A stretch of DNA of 64,000 nucleotides, taken from an uncultured Oscillospiraceae bacterium (GTDB lineage Bacteria; Bacillota; Clostridia; Oscillospirales; Ruminococcaceae). The first letter of the stretch is position 1. Every line of letters begins with the position of its first letter. The position numbers and the translations under genes were made by a program. The stretch is taken from the NCBI GenBank assembly GCA_934446355.1, contig CAKSEC010000008.1, positions 43,630 through 107,629 of the forward strand. Reading direction: 5' to 3'. Below, piece by piece: positions 1 to 8,767 of this stretch. The notes under the pieces are model-generated. The model saw only the letters and a program-made list of their open reading frames with translations, made no database searches and had not been told where the DNA came from.

Positions 1-581
1 GTTTCTATTCGCCGCCTGATACCGGACTTTACATGAGCGTGATTTTGAAGCCGGATATCTCGCTCGCAGACTCAACGCTGCTGACTGCGGCGGCAGCCTG
101 CGCCGTTTCGGACGGCATTCAGCAGTTATGCGGCGAGGAAACGCAGATAAAGTGGGTGAACGATATATTCTGTCACGGCAGAAAGATATGCGGGATACTC
201 ACCGAAGCGATAAGCGACTTTGAGAGCGGCACTGCTGAAACGGTCATAGTTGGCATAGGGCTGAATCTCACGACAGGCGATTTCCCTGCAGAACTGCAGA
301 ATACCGCAGGCTCGCTCGGAATACCGCTGCAGCGCAGCAGACTGTGCGCGGATATCGCCTGCAGGCTGCTTGACTATTCAGAAATACTCGGTTCGCCGGA
401 ACTTATGGAGAAATACCGCAGCAGGTCGATGGTGCTGGGCAGGGAAGTGTCCTTTGAGCAGAGGGGCAGGCTTCGCACCGGAAAAGCGGTCGCCATAGAC
501 GATTCGGGCTGCCTTGTCGTTGATACGGCAGAGGGACAGGAAAAGTTAAGGGCAGGCGGGATAGTTGTTCTGCCGGAATAA
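1..581 (+). CDS. birA: Biotin--[biotin carboxyl-carrier protein] ligase, C-terminal part
   Basis: The gene enters from the left edge; the reading frame is open from base 3 and gives about 192 residues. It would activate biotin as biotinyl-AMP and attach it to a lysine of carrier proteins in the cytoplasm. Visible family motifs are FYSPPDTGLYMS just inside the edge, KWVNDIF (the catalytic lysine region) and GRKICGILTE. The last 45 or so residues (RGRLRTGKAVAIDDSGCLVV) fit the SH3-like C-terminal domain of BirA. The N-terminus is not visible, so whether a DNA-binding repressor domain is present cannot be told. A clear substrate, a small biotin carrier protein, is encoded at 44279-44647. Confidence 0.9.
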   Translation, partial: FYSPPDTGLYMSVILKPDISLADSTLLTAAAACAVSDGIQQLCGEETQIKWVNDIFCHGRKICGILTEAISDFESGTAETVIVGIGLNLTTGDFPAELQNTAGSLGIPLQRSRLCADIACRLLDYSEILGSPELMEKYRSRSMVLGREVSFEQRGRLRTGKAVAIDDSGCLVVDTAEGQEKLRAGGIVVLPE

Positions 582-582
582 A

Positions 583-616
583 AAAGTGTATGATGGATTT
601 TCACATCATACACTTT
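583..616. terminator. Bidirectional terminator between birA and rhaB
   Basis: A perfect 13-base-pair stem (583-595 with 604-616) and an 8-base loop lies between two converging genes. A-rich sequence on the left and T-rich sequence on the right let it work in both directions. Confidence 0.85.
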
Positions 617-630
617 ATTTGTTTATTAGA

Positions 631-2106
631 TTACTTGCTTCTAGTCAGCTTCCTGTACCGCTCTAACGGCTCTGACCACTGCTCGTGACCTGCCGGTGCG
701 TATTCCTTGGTAAGTCCGGAACTGATTATCATGCTGCGTGCAGCGGCGATATCGGGTATTTCGCCGAGAGCGATGAGCGTTGACAGACCGTTGCCGAGCG
801 CAGTCGCTTCCGTCGGACCTGCGACCGTGGTCACTCCCGCAGCGTCAGCGGTAAGCTGGCACAGAAGCTTGTCCTTTGTGCCGCCGCCTATCATGTGGAT
901 ACGGCGGTAGTCAAAACCGGTGAGCGACGCTATCTCGCTGAATGTCAGTGCAAATTCGCACGCAAGGCTCTGGTAGATGCAGCGCATTATCTCGCCGGGC
1001 GTTTCGGGCACGGGCTGAGAGGTCTTTCGGCAGTATTCCTGTATTTTCAGCGGCATATCGTCCGGTGCGGCGAAATCGGGCGCATTCGGGTCGATAAAGC
1101 TTACGAACGGCGCAGACTGCCGAGCCATATCCTCCAGTTCTGCAAAGGTGTATTCAGTGCACTGCGCCGAACTGTACCAGCGGCGTGTTTCCTGAATCAG
1201 CCACAGCCCCATGATGTTTTTCAGCAGGGTAGTCGTGCCGCCGCTGCCGCCCTCGTTGGACAGTCCCATTTCCAGCGCCTTTTCGGTGACTATCGGGCGG
1301 CGGAGTTCAGTGCCGAAAAGCGTCCATGTGCCGCAGCTGATGAACACGAAATGCTCGTCCTGCGTGGGTACTGCGAGCACGGCGGAAGCAGTGTCGTGCG
1401 ACGGGCAGGCATATACCGGCACAGGCTCGATACGAAGTTCGTCAGCAAGCCCCTGAGTGAGTTCGCCGTACATTTCGCCGGGCTGAATCAGCGGGGAGAA
1501 TATGCGCTTTGGTATGCCAAGAGCTTCGATAAGGCGGATATTCCAGCCCTTGGCTTTCTGGTCGATAAGCTGAGTGGTGGTGGCTTCCGTAAATTCGTTG
1601 CGGCACTGTCCCGTCAGGAAATATGCGAACAGGTCGGGCATCATCAGCAGCTTTTCCGCACGGAAGATAGAGTTCCTTTCGTGCTTGACGAGATAATGCA
1701 GCTGGAACAGCGTGTTTATGCTCATCGGCTGAATGCCGCTCTGCAGGAACAGATCCTTTGCGGGTATGCGTGCGCAGACCTCCTCAAGCATTCCCTCAGT
1801 GCGGGAATCACGGTAATGCACTGGCTTTTCCATCAGCTTTCCGTCCTGACCGAGCAGTCCGAAATCCACGCCCCATGTGTCTATGCTCACTGCGTCGAAG
1901 CCGCCGTTGAACACGCCGAAGCTGAGGGCTATCTGCATTTGCTTCCACAACTCATCGATATCCCAGCGCAGATGTCCGTCCTCGGTGATGGGAACGTTGG
2001 CGAAGCGGTGTATCTCCTCAAGAGAGATTTTCCCGTCCTCACATCGGCAGAACATAGCCCGTGCGCTTGACGCACCGAAATCAAATACTAAAACGGTCTT
2101 AGCCAT
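631..2106 (-). CDS. rhaB: Rhamnulokinase (FGGY carbohydrate kinase)
   Basis: Predicted to phosphorylate L-rhamnulose to L-rhamnulose-1-phosphate with ATP in the cytoplasm. At 491 residues it has full family length. Seen: the N-terminal phosphate-binding motif VFDFGASSARA, the central FISCGTWTLFGTEL segment and the C-terminal adenosine motif IHMIGGGTKDKLLCQLTADA. The start is ATG behind a GGGGGA ribosome site. It is the last gene of a minus-strand operon with a class II aldolase and a GNAT acetyltransferase; kinase plus aldolase makes a short sugar-phosphate cleavage route. No rhamnose isomerase or regulator is nearby. A fuculokinase or other deoxysugar kinase is possible, but RhaB fits best. 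Confidence 0.88.
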   Translation of the reverse strand: MAKTVLVFDFGASSARAMFCRCEDGKISLEEIHRFANVPITEDGHLRWDIDELWKQMQIALSFGVFNGGFDAVSIDTWGVDFGLLGQDGKLMEKPVHYRDSRTEGMLEEVCARIPAKDLFLQSGIQPMSINTLFQLHYLVKHERNSIFRAEKLLMMPDLFAYFLTGQCRNEFTEATTTQLIDQKAKGWNIRLIEALGIPKRIFSPLIQPGEMYGELTQGLADELRIEPVPVYACPSHDTASAVLAVPTQDEHFVFISCGTWTLFGTELRRPIVTEKALEMGLSNEGGSGGTTTLLKNIMGLWLIQETRRWYSSAQCTEYTFAELEDMARQSAPFVSFIDPNAPDFAAPDDMPLKIQEYCRKTSQPVPETPGEIMRCIYQSLACEFALTFSEIASLTGFDYRRIHMIGGGTKDKLLCQLTADAAGVTTVAGPTEATALGNGLSTLIALGEIPDIAAARSMIISSGLTKEYAPAGHEQWSEPLERYRKLTRSK

Positions 2107-2137
2107 AAATCCCCCAAACCAAATCGTTGTTTAATCG

Positions 2138-2662
2138 TTATAATGTCTTTTCAAGGCAGACTAGCTGAATGTCCTTAACGCCGTTGAACGCCTGACAGGA
2201 CACGATATCCGCCTCGTGCCAGCCGTGCTTTGCGTACATACTGCGTGCTGCGGCGTTCTGAGCCTGCGTGTCTATGCGAAGATAGCGGCAGCCCTGTTCC
2301 AGAGAATATTTCTCGTAAAAATCAAGGAACGCACGCGCATAGCCCTTTCCGTTGGCGGCGGGCTCTACCACAAGCGTGTGAAGCACCATCACCTCGTCTG
2401 CAGGAGCGTTGACCGACCATCTCGCAAGCGCGTAATCATCAAGCTGCTTCCGGTTTATTCTGCCAGCGGCAAGGATCGAGCCTGTGTCCTCAAGCACGAA
2501 CAGGTCGCCGAGCGCCAACGCTTCCTCGGCGGTTTTTCGTGTGGGATATATCTCACGCAGCCAGCCGATGGTCATTTTTCCGGCTTCCTCGCAGTCGTGG
2601 ATATGATCGTATATTTCTGCAACGGCGTTGATGTCACGAGCCTGCGCTTTTCTGATGTTCAT
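2138..2662 (-). CDS. GNAT family N-acetyltransferase
   Basis: A 174-residue protein with the GNAT fold: EVMVLHTLVVEPAANGKGYA carries the acetyl-CoA pyrophosphate loop (NGKGYA), followed by CRYLRIDTQAQNAAARSMYAKHGW, typical of the last helix and strand. The ATG at 2662 is chosen because it begins a normal GNAT start (MNIRKAQARDINAVAEIYDH) and lies two bases after the aldolase stop codon. An upstream extension would run through the aldolase. It sits between the aldolase and rhaB, so it is co-transcribed with sugar catabolism, but its substrate cannot be inferred. Confidence 0.85.
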   Translation of the reverse strand: MNIRKAQARDINAVAEIYDHIHDCEEAGKMTIGWLREIYPTRKTAEEALALGDLFVLEDTGSILAAGRINRKQLDDYALARWSVNAPADEVMVLHTLVVEPAANGKGYARAFLDFYEKYSLEQGCRYLRIDTQAQNAAARSMYAKHGWHEADIVSCQAFNGVKDIQLVCLEKTL

Positions 2663-2664
2663 AT

Positions 2665-3342
2665 TCAGTGATACTTTCTGTAGCCGGGGTGTCTGATGGG
2701 GAAACTCTTGCCTATCTCGCAGCACTCCTGTATCTTGTCCATGGGGAGGTCCTTTGCGCCGCCAAGCTGACGTGCGACAAGGCTGACCTTTGCAAAATGC
2801 TCGAGCGTTTCCATGCGGTAATACGCCTGAATGATGTCCACGCCGACCGTCAGTGCGCCGTGATTCTCCATCAGGATAGTGTCGTGGTTTTCGAGGAACG
2901 GCACGATGCTGTCTGCGACTCCGACCGAGCCGGGAGTGTCATAGGGAGCGATGGGCACGCTGCCGAGGAATATTATAGCCTCAGGCATGGTGTAGTCGTC
3001 GAGCGGGATATGTGCGATCGCAAATCCGGTCGCTGTCGGCGGGTGAGCGTGTACCACGGCATTCACTTCGGGACGTGCGGCATAGCAGCGCAGATGTACC
3101 TTGAATTCGCTCGTGGGCTTGTAGCCGGGAAGCTGCGCAGGCTCCACGACTTCGTTGTTCGCATTCATCTTTATCAGCATTTCCGGGCGGAGCATAGCTT
3201 TGCTTGTGCCGGTGGGAGTCGTGATGAAATTACCGTCGGGCAGTCTTGCGGAGATGTTTCCGTCATTTGCGGCAACAAAGCCGAGCTGCCAGAGCTTGTG
3301 ACCCACCTCGCATATCGCTTCCTTGATTTCCTGTTCGGTCAT
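2665..3342 (-). CDS. fucA: Class II aldolase, L-fuculose/L-rhamnulose-1-phosphate type
   Basis: A zinc-dependent aldolase of 225 residues, the size of FucA. It probably cleaves a 1-phosphorylated deoxyketose to dihydroxyacetone phosphate and lactaldehyde. Zinc ligands are visible in VVHAHPPTATGFAIAH (HxH) and MENHGALTVG. The phosphate-binding motifs NDGNISARL and TPTGTSK are intact. It starts with ATG behind AAGGAAGG and is the first gene of the operon with the acetyltransferase and rhamnulokinase. The neighbouring rhaB suggests rhamnulose-1-phosphate as substrate, while the sequence class is nearer FucA, so the symbol is tentative. Confidence 0.82.
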   Translation of the reverse strand: MTEQEIKEAICEVGHKLWQLGFVAANDGNISARLPDGNFITTPTGTSKAMLRPEMLIKMNANNEVVEPAQLPGYKPTSEFKVHLRCYAARPEVNAVVHAHPPTATGFAIAHIPLDDYTMPEAIIFLGSVPIAPYDTPGSVGVADSIVPFLENHDTILMENHGALTVGVDIIQAYYRMETLEHFAKVSLVARQLGGAKDLPMDKIQECCEIGKSFPIRHPGYRKYH

Positions 3343-3422
3343 AGTGGTTTGTCCTTCCTTGGTCGTTGATTTTCGGCTGTGATCAGTGCGTAAGGCACAG
3401 TTCAGAACAGCCCTTTCTATTC

Positions 3423-3451
3423 ATTTTATCATTTATCGGGCGAAAAGTAAA
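3423..3451 (-). promoter_or_regulatory. Promoter of the aldolase-GNAT-rhaB operon
   Basis: On the minus strand TTTACT and TAAAAT are separated by 17 bases, about 80 bases upstream of the aldolase start. Confidence 0.6.
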
Positions 3452-3532
3452 GGCTTATTGTGCGCATTTTATTTGTGCAAAATATACAAAAAATCGTGCT
3501 GCGATTTTTAACTGAGTTCCCCGTCCAGTGAC

Positions 3533-3561
3533 TTGTAATATTCGGGATTTTGTTGTATAAT
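3533..3561 (+). promoter_or_regulatory. Promoter of the helicase-like/GHKL gene pair
   Basis: TTGTAA and a perfect TATAAT with a 17-base spacer. The 70-base leader contains a hairpin whose arms are GACTGC and GCAGTC (about 3572-3605) before the AGGAGG-like site. This promoter gives the two-gene unit its own transcription start, separate from the divergent sugar operon. Confidence 0.7.
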
Positions 3562-3633
3562 GATTACATGGACTGCTGGCTCTTTGCTAGGGACAGCGGC
3601 AGTCAATAATCAGATTCAACGGAGGTGCGCTAG

Positions 3634-5589
3634 GTGAGCGGAAACAGTATGAAGTGGATCCCACTCGGCGGAATGGATCTTTCAGCGGCAAATCTTGCAC
3701 CGGCTGAAAAGCTGCATAAGTTCGGCTTTTCGATGGTATGCTGTGAGTTCGGCTCTGAAAAGCTGACCAAGGCGGGGCTGTGTATATATGATGTTCTCGC
3801 CGAAAAAGATGACCCGAATATCCTTCTGATAACGTCACGCAGGGTGCTGTACGGCTGGTACAGGATACTTATGACGGGTATCGGCGCGGATTTCAAGGTC
3901 GTATCGGGCGCAGCGAACGAGATAGTATTTTTCCAGAGGGACGGCTCGAATCTTTATCTTATGCCGTCCGAGGCTCTTTCAGGTCAGAACGCCCTGAAAA
4001 CCAAGGTGCCCGCAGACCACAAGTGGGACCTTATCGTGATAGACGACGAGCAGAATGTCAGAACGCCCGATTACAAGGCGCTGCGGGACAATATCCCGTG
4101 GAAAACAGACAGGCTGCTGATGTTCACGCAGTTCCCTGCGGCTAACGGCGCAGACCGTGAGGACCTTTCCGCTCTGGTGAACTGCCTGCTTGCGGACGAC
4201 TCGAAGCACGGCGCAGCCGACAGCCTGAAGCTGGACATTACGGGAATGCCGCTTGAATACGACACGCCGCTGCTGTGCGTGAGCCACAAGGAAATATATA
4301 ACGGCGAGATAAAGCGCAACATAAGCTTCTGCGACTACACATTCGACGACGCATTCCTCGCAGGACTGCGGCGCAGGGTGGAGATACGCAGCGGCTTGCC
4401 GAACTACAAGTACGGCGGCAATATATTCGAGGAATATGACGTGGACAGCATGAAGGGCGTTTACCAGAAGCCTGTGTATACCCCCTCGGACGTGTCGGAA
4501 CTCCGCAGCGTTGACAAGAAGCTTGACGCATTCCTCACGCTGATGGAAGGCATAATGGCAGACGACAAGAACCGTGCGATGGTATACTGCTGCGACAAGA
4601 ACACGGTGGACTACCTGAGAAAGGCGCTGACCGCCGTTTATCCCGCTTCCGGAGCGGTACGCACCGCAAGGGGCGAGCTGTTCAGCAACGAAGATATCCT
4701 GAGAAAGCTTCGCGTGGACGACAGCACGGTATATCCCAGAATAGTTCTTTCAACGGACGATATCGGCGCTGTCGGCTATGGCTATGACAGGATAACGCAC
4801 GTTATAAGCTACGAACTGCCGCTGTCGCCGGTGCTTTTAGAGCGCAGAATGACAAGACACGGCGCAAAGAACGAAAGTTCGCGCAGCTTCATCATGTTCC
4901 GTGATACGAACAAGCTTTTCGACAGCAGGGTGCTGTCAAAGGTGCTCTATGCGAAGCTGCCTGACGCATTCTGCGGCGAACTTCCGGCAAGAAATATCCT
5001 GCTGGACATAGGCAACAAGGACGAGTTCATTTCCGATATGCTGTCAGACCTTAAATATAACGAAAGCTACTCCAAGGAGGTCGACAGCTGCTACGACCTG
5101 ATAAAGAAGGTCAAGGGCGATTATGAGGCGCTCGGTGCGGAGCGTATCGCAAACGCAAAACAGCTCAGCGAGTTTTCCGGAAAGCTTATCGACAGGGTAT
5201 GTGGGTTCTATGGTATAGAGCGCAGCGCTTCGGGCGAGGATATCTCGGCGGCTGTATCCAAGCTTAAGGGCTTGTGCGCAGTCGTTGAGGGCGTGCTTGT
5301 GTCGATATCCGACAGCGAGCAGTCCGCAATAGCTGACAGCCTTGGCGCAGACCCGTGCGCCCAGCCTTTCGGCAAAGAGGTCACGGACGGCGTGGAGCAG
5401 GCGCATAAGCATATCGACGAACTTCACAGCGGTCATAATTACCACCTGATGGTAAAGAACGATATCCAGTCGCTCGGCGACTGCATACAGTATCCGGTGC
5501 TTTACGGCATATGGAAGTACAGAGTCCGCGAGCAGGACAGCGTCCGCTCATTCAAGGACTTTATCAAGATATACAACGACGGTATATAA
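3634..5589 (+). CDS. Degenerate SNF2/superfamily-2 helicase-like protein
   Basis: A 651-residue protein with the outline of an SNF2-type ATPase but altered motifs. The Walker A position reads EFGSEKLT (38-45) rather than a glycine-rich GKT loop. The DEAH-box position reads VIDDEQ (135-140), and motif III reads LLMFTQFP (161-168). In the second lobe, IVLSTDDIGAVGYG (370-383) matches motif V and LLERRMTRHG (401-410) resembles motif VI without the second glycine. About 230 unassigned residues follow. The start is GTG, 8 bases after GGAGG. The gene precedes a large GHKL ATPase by 76 bases and shares its promoter, so the products may act as a complex. The fold is inferred from motif order only. 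Confidence 0.7.
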   Translation: MSGNSMKWIPLGGMDLSAANLAPAEKLHKFGFSMVCCEFGSEKLTKAGLCIYDVLAEKDDPNILLITSRRVLYGWYRILMTGIGADFKVVSGAANEIVFFQRDGSNLYLMPSEALSGQNALKTKVPADHKWDLIVIDDEQNVRTPDYKALRDNIPWKTDRLLMFTQFPAANGADREDLSALVNCLLADDSKHGAADSLKLDITGMPLEYDTPLLCVSHKEIYNGEIKRNISFCDYTFDDAFLAGLRRRVEIRSGLPNYKYGGNIFEEYDVDSMKGVYQKPVYTPSDVSELRSVDKKLDAFLTLMEGIMADDKNRAMVYCCDKNTVDYLRKALTAVYPASGAVRTARGELFSNEDILRKLRVDDSTVYPRIVLSTDDIGAVGYGYDRITHVISYELPLSPVLLERRMTRHGAKNESSRSFIMFRDTNKLFDSRVLSKVLYAKLPDAFCGELPARNILLDIGNKDEFISDMLSDLKYNESYSKEVDSCYDLIKKVKGDYEALGAERIANAKQLSEFSGKLIDRVCGFYGIERSASGEDISAAVSKLKGLCAVVEGVLVSISDSEQSAIADSLGADPCAQPFGKEVTDGVEQAHKHIDELHSGHNYHLMVKNDIQSLGDCIQYPVLYGIWKYRVREQDSVRSFKDFIKIYNDGI

Positions 5590-5665
5590 GCGTCATTGAA
5601 CTATGCTTCACCGCACGGGGCATGGAACGCAAAAATCTCGAAGTGCGGAGAAACGGGGCGTAAAC

Positions 5666-8600
5666 ATGAACGAAAACAACGAGCAGGTCGAAAAGCTCCT
5701 TGGTGACTTCTTTGAGCGTCATACCGCAGGCGACAAGGAGGGCATGGCTGCTGTTCTGCAGAAGATACAGATGATGCTCTACTCCGGGGAGACCGACAGC
5801 ACGCCGTTCAAGGACTATTTCAACAGTATGTACACCGGAAGAAGTGCGATAAACGTTGCCGGAATGGTCAACGATTATCCCAGAGAATCCATTATCCGTG
5901 AACTGCTGCAGAACGTTTTCGGGTGCGACTACGACGACAGTGACATCAAGGTGATGATAGAGTTTCTGGACGAGGGGCAGGTCAAGCTGACCTACAACGA
6001 AACGGGATTCAGCCTTGAGCAGGTGTTCTATTATCTCTCAGTCGGCAGAAATGACGGCAATAAAGAGCGTGAGGGACGTTTCGGTCTTGGTGCGAAAAGC
6101 GTTTTCGCAAATGTTGACTGGTTCAAAATGCGGTCGAACAACTATTCTCTGCGTGTCGTAAACGACGGCGGTACGCTGAAGGTGCGTGAACTCGACCTCA
6201 CTGCGCCGCAGTTCAAGCACACCGAGATAGTTTTTGCGCTTGACGAGGAGTCGCAGAAGCGGCTTCATGACGACCTTGTATCCATGACGTCCAGAAAGGG
6301 CGAATATATCAACATGGTCGACCTGTGCTTCGCGTTCATCAGAAAGAAGCACCTTAAATCCACCGATGAGAACGAGGACCCATCACGCACGTTCAACATA
6401 GCTGTCATCTCATTCGGCAAGCCTGAGGTGGTATATAAGATTCAGGAATACCGCAGGGACGAGAACGATCTGCCCAAGATACGCTTCAGCGAGAACGGCA
6501 AGTCGGTGGCTGACTTTATCCACATGGAGGAGAACGGCTTCGTTTATCTTATCCCGTTCGCTATTTCCGGCGCAAAGAGGGAAGCGGCAAAGGTGCTGAT
6601 GAGCAAGTACAATTACTTCTCGACCTTTGAGCTGACCGGTCTTGTCAAGGCAAGCCGTCAGGACTTCCTGAAAGAGCAGCTTTCGGCGTTCTTCGTGAGC
6701 GTACCTAATCAGTATATCACGAACAACCGTTCGGGTATCCGCCACGACTGCGTGGAGGAGGTCTCCACCGAGATTGAGGAGGATATCCTCGACATCGTGG
6801 AGCAGTACCGCAAACTGTTCGTGCTGCAGCTTACACAGCGGCCGGATAACCCGCAGAGATATATGCTGCGTCCGGCGCAGTATGTGTTCGAGTTCTTCTA
6901 TAATTACATCAGCACAAGTACTCTTGTAAAGGGTCTGCGCGAGAAATTCGCCGAGAGCATTTCGGTGAAGTTCCCTGATATCGACGAGCCCATGACGTTC
7001 ACCGACCTGCGTGAAAAGGGCTACTTCAACGAACGCTCCGATGTCAGCGTTGAGGACCATGAGAGCGGCGCAGCCTGCGAGGCTCTTATAGAGGACCTCG
7101 GTCAGATGAAGGAATGGTACGGCTCGGACGGCGACCATGTGTTCGCTGCGAAGTACAACTGGTACAAGCAGGAAACCAACGAGCGCGGTTCAGAGTTCGC
7201 ATATTCGTTCCAGCTTGACGGTCACAATTACATCATGTCGTCTGACAGGAACAGGAAGATCCGTGACTACGACCTGTCGAGCGGATTCATGAGCATAATC
7301 AGCCTGAAGCTGAACAGCTGTATCGTGAATGGTGCGGTCGCTGACGAGAATGCGCTTGAAGAAGCATTCGCAATTATCGACGAAATGTTCGGCGAAAGCT
7401 ACCGCATTGACATGAAGTATTTCCAGTTCCACATCACAGCGGGCGGCACGGAGATACACTTCGAGATATCCAAGATACAGATAGGCAACCTCAAAAAGGC
7501 AATGGACGTTATCCAGAAGCACGAGATGAGGTTCGAGAATCACCAGATATACAATCAGGTCATAACGCTGCTGGTAAATTCGTTCACCAACGGCAAGGAC
7601 ACGATGGAGTTCCTGCGTGAGATAAAGAGTCAGGGCGGCGAAGTAACGCTTGCGCTGGACATCAACAAACGCTACCGCTTCTCCGCATACGGAAAGCAGT
7701 TCATGATACCGCCGAACATCACCAACACGGACCTGCTGGAGATAGTGGGAGATGTGTACCTGCTTATCGAAAGCGGAATGTTCAACGGACGTGTGTTCGA
7801 CTTCCCGTATTCGCCCGGACGTTATGAATACGATCCTGACGATATTCTTTCAGCACTGCCGAATGCCGGAACTGCAGAGAATATCAAGGAGCGTCTTGCG
7901 AAGATATACACCTGCGACCTTGGGCTTAACAAGATAGCCCTGCTCGACGGCAGCAACAAGATAATCAGCATAATCGACGCTGCTGACGGTATCTCGCCTG
8001 AAAACAGGAACAAGACCGAGAAGTATGTCGTGCTCAAGGACGGTCTGTCAAAGCCGCAGTTCGCAAAGTATATCGAGTTCATTCTCACCGGAAAGACCGG
8101 ATCTGCGCTTGCTGCGATCTATTCCAGCAGTGAAGAGCCGAATCTTGTGCTTGTGGACCAGATACCCTATTACTACAAGCCCGTGCCGACTATCCAGCAC
8201 AAGGAATTTGAGTTCCTGCGCGGCGAGGTAAGGCGCATTTCCTCAATAAAGGATCCCAGAGTATACAAGAATTACTTCGCTCGTGACATCAATGCAAAGC
8301 TGTACGGCTACGGCGGTATCTGCCCTTGCTGCGGCTACGAGTCGAAGATGATAAACAGCTTTATCCTCAAGGAATTTTCCGTGGGACTTCTCAACGGCGA
8401 AAAGGAGCAGAAATTCCGCTTCTCGCTGTATCTGTGCGCAAATGACAACTACGCTGCAGGCGGCTGGATAATCGACGATGTAAGTATCGGCGGAATGTCG
8501 CCGTTCCTCTGGCTGGAGGAGATGTCGCAGATCGACTATATCCCGCCGGAGTTCCTGTACTGCCGCATAAAGTATCGTCCTCAGGTGACATACGATATAT

Positions 8601-8728
8601 GCGAGGCTGCTTCCGAGGGCAGCGACGAAAATCCCTCGTCCGCAGTATACGACGGCTCGCCGGAGGTGCTTGACATAGTACTTTCACCGATGATGGCGGC
8701 TAAGTGGTATGAGGAAAATCAGAAGTAA
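5666..8728 (+). CDS. Large sacsin/HSP90-like GHKL ATPase-domain protein
   Basis: A 1020-residue protein whose first 160 residues match the ATP-binding fold of sacsin and HSP90. The N box is RELLQN (E79, N83) and the glycine-rich lid motif GRFGLGAKSVF (137-147) is intact. The DxGxG motif between them reads YNETG (110-114), so the usual magnesium/adenine aspartate seems to be missing. The remaining 850 residues match nothing I recognise, except a CPCCG zinc-knuckle-like motif at 886-890. The ATG at 5666 is preferred, as it follows a GGGGCG site and starts the acidic helix; an in-frame ATG exists at 5603. It is the last gene of the pair. It could be a chaperone-like or anti-phage protein; no function is established. 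Confidence 0.72.
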   Translation: MNENNEQVEKLLGDFFERHTAGDKEGMAAVLQKIQMMLYSGETDSTPFKDYFNSMYTGRSAINVAGMVNDYPRESIIRELLQNVFGCDYDDSDIKVMIEFLDEGQVKLTYNETGFSLEQVFYYLSVGRNDGNKEREGRFGLGAKSVFANVDWFKMRSNNYSLRVVNDGGTLKVRELDLTAPQFKHTEIVFALDEESQKRLHDDLVSMTSRKGEYINMVDLCFAFIRKKHLKSTDENEDPSRTFNIAVISFGKPEVVYKIQEYRRDENDLPKIRFSENGKSVADFIHMEENGFVYLIPFAISGAKREAAKVLMSKYNYFSTFELTGLVKASRQDFLKEQLSAFFVSVPNQYITNNRSGIRHDCVEEVSTEIEEDILDIVEQYRKLFVLQLTQRPDNPQRYMLRPAQYVFEFFYNYISTSTLVKGLREKFAESISVKFPDIDEPMTFTDLREKGYFNERSDVSVEDHESGAACEALIEDLGQMKEWYGSDGDHVFAAKYNWYKQETNERGSEFAYSFQLDGHNYIMSSDRNRKIRDYDLSSGFMSIISLKLNSCIVNGAVADENALEEAFAIIDEMFGESYRIDMKYFQFHITAGGTEIHFEISKIQIGNLKKAMDVIQKHEMRFENHQIYNQVITLLVNSFTNGKDTMEFLREIKSQGGEVTLALDINKRYRFSAYGKQFMIPPNITNTDLLEIVGDVYLLIESGMFNGRVFDFPYSPGRYEYDPDDILSALPNAGTAENIKERLAKIYTCDLGLNKIALLDGSNKIISIIDAADGISPENRNKTEKYVVLKDGLSKPQFAKYIEFILTGKTGSALAAIYSSSEEPNLVLVDQIPYYYKPVPTIQHKEFEFLRGEVRRISSIKDPRVYKNYFARDINAKLYGYGGICPCCGYESKMINSFILKEFSVGLLNGEKEQKFRFSLYLCANDNYAAGGWIIDDVSIGGMSPFLWLEEMSQIDYIPPEFLYCRIKYRPQVTYDICEAASEGSDENPSSAVYDGSPEVLDIVLSPMMAAKWYEENQK

Positions 8729-8738
8729 ATAACTAAGT

Positions 8739-8763
8739 GGGCGGCACCTTTCGGGTGCCGCCC
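8739..8763. terminator. Bidirectional terminator after the GHKL gene
   Basis: A 10-base-pair GC-rich stem (8739-8748 with 8754-8763) ends the plus-strand unit and also the converging minus-strand secreted-protein genes. Confidence 0.8.
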
Positions 8764-8767
8764 ATTG

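Noticed and set aside
895..2070. Long open frame of 391 codons on the plus strand
   Set aside because: It is the mirror of rhaB, which has full family motifs, promoter context and ribosome site; the antisense product shows no recognisable features.
3634..8728. Known helicase-based defence system such as DISARM, BREX, Zorya or Hachiman
   Set aside because: No methylase, nuclease, phospholipase-D-like or other partner gene is present, and motif order does not match those systems.
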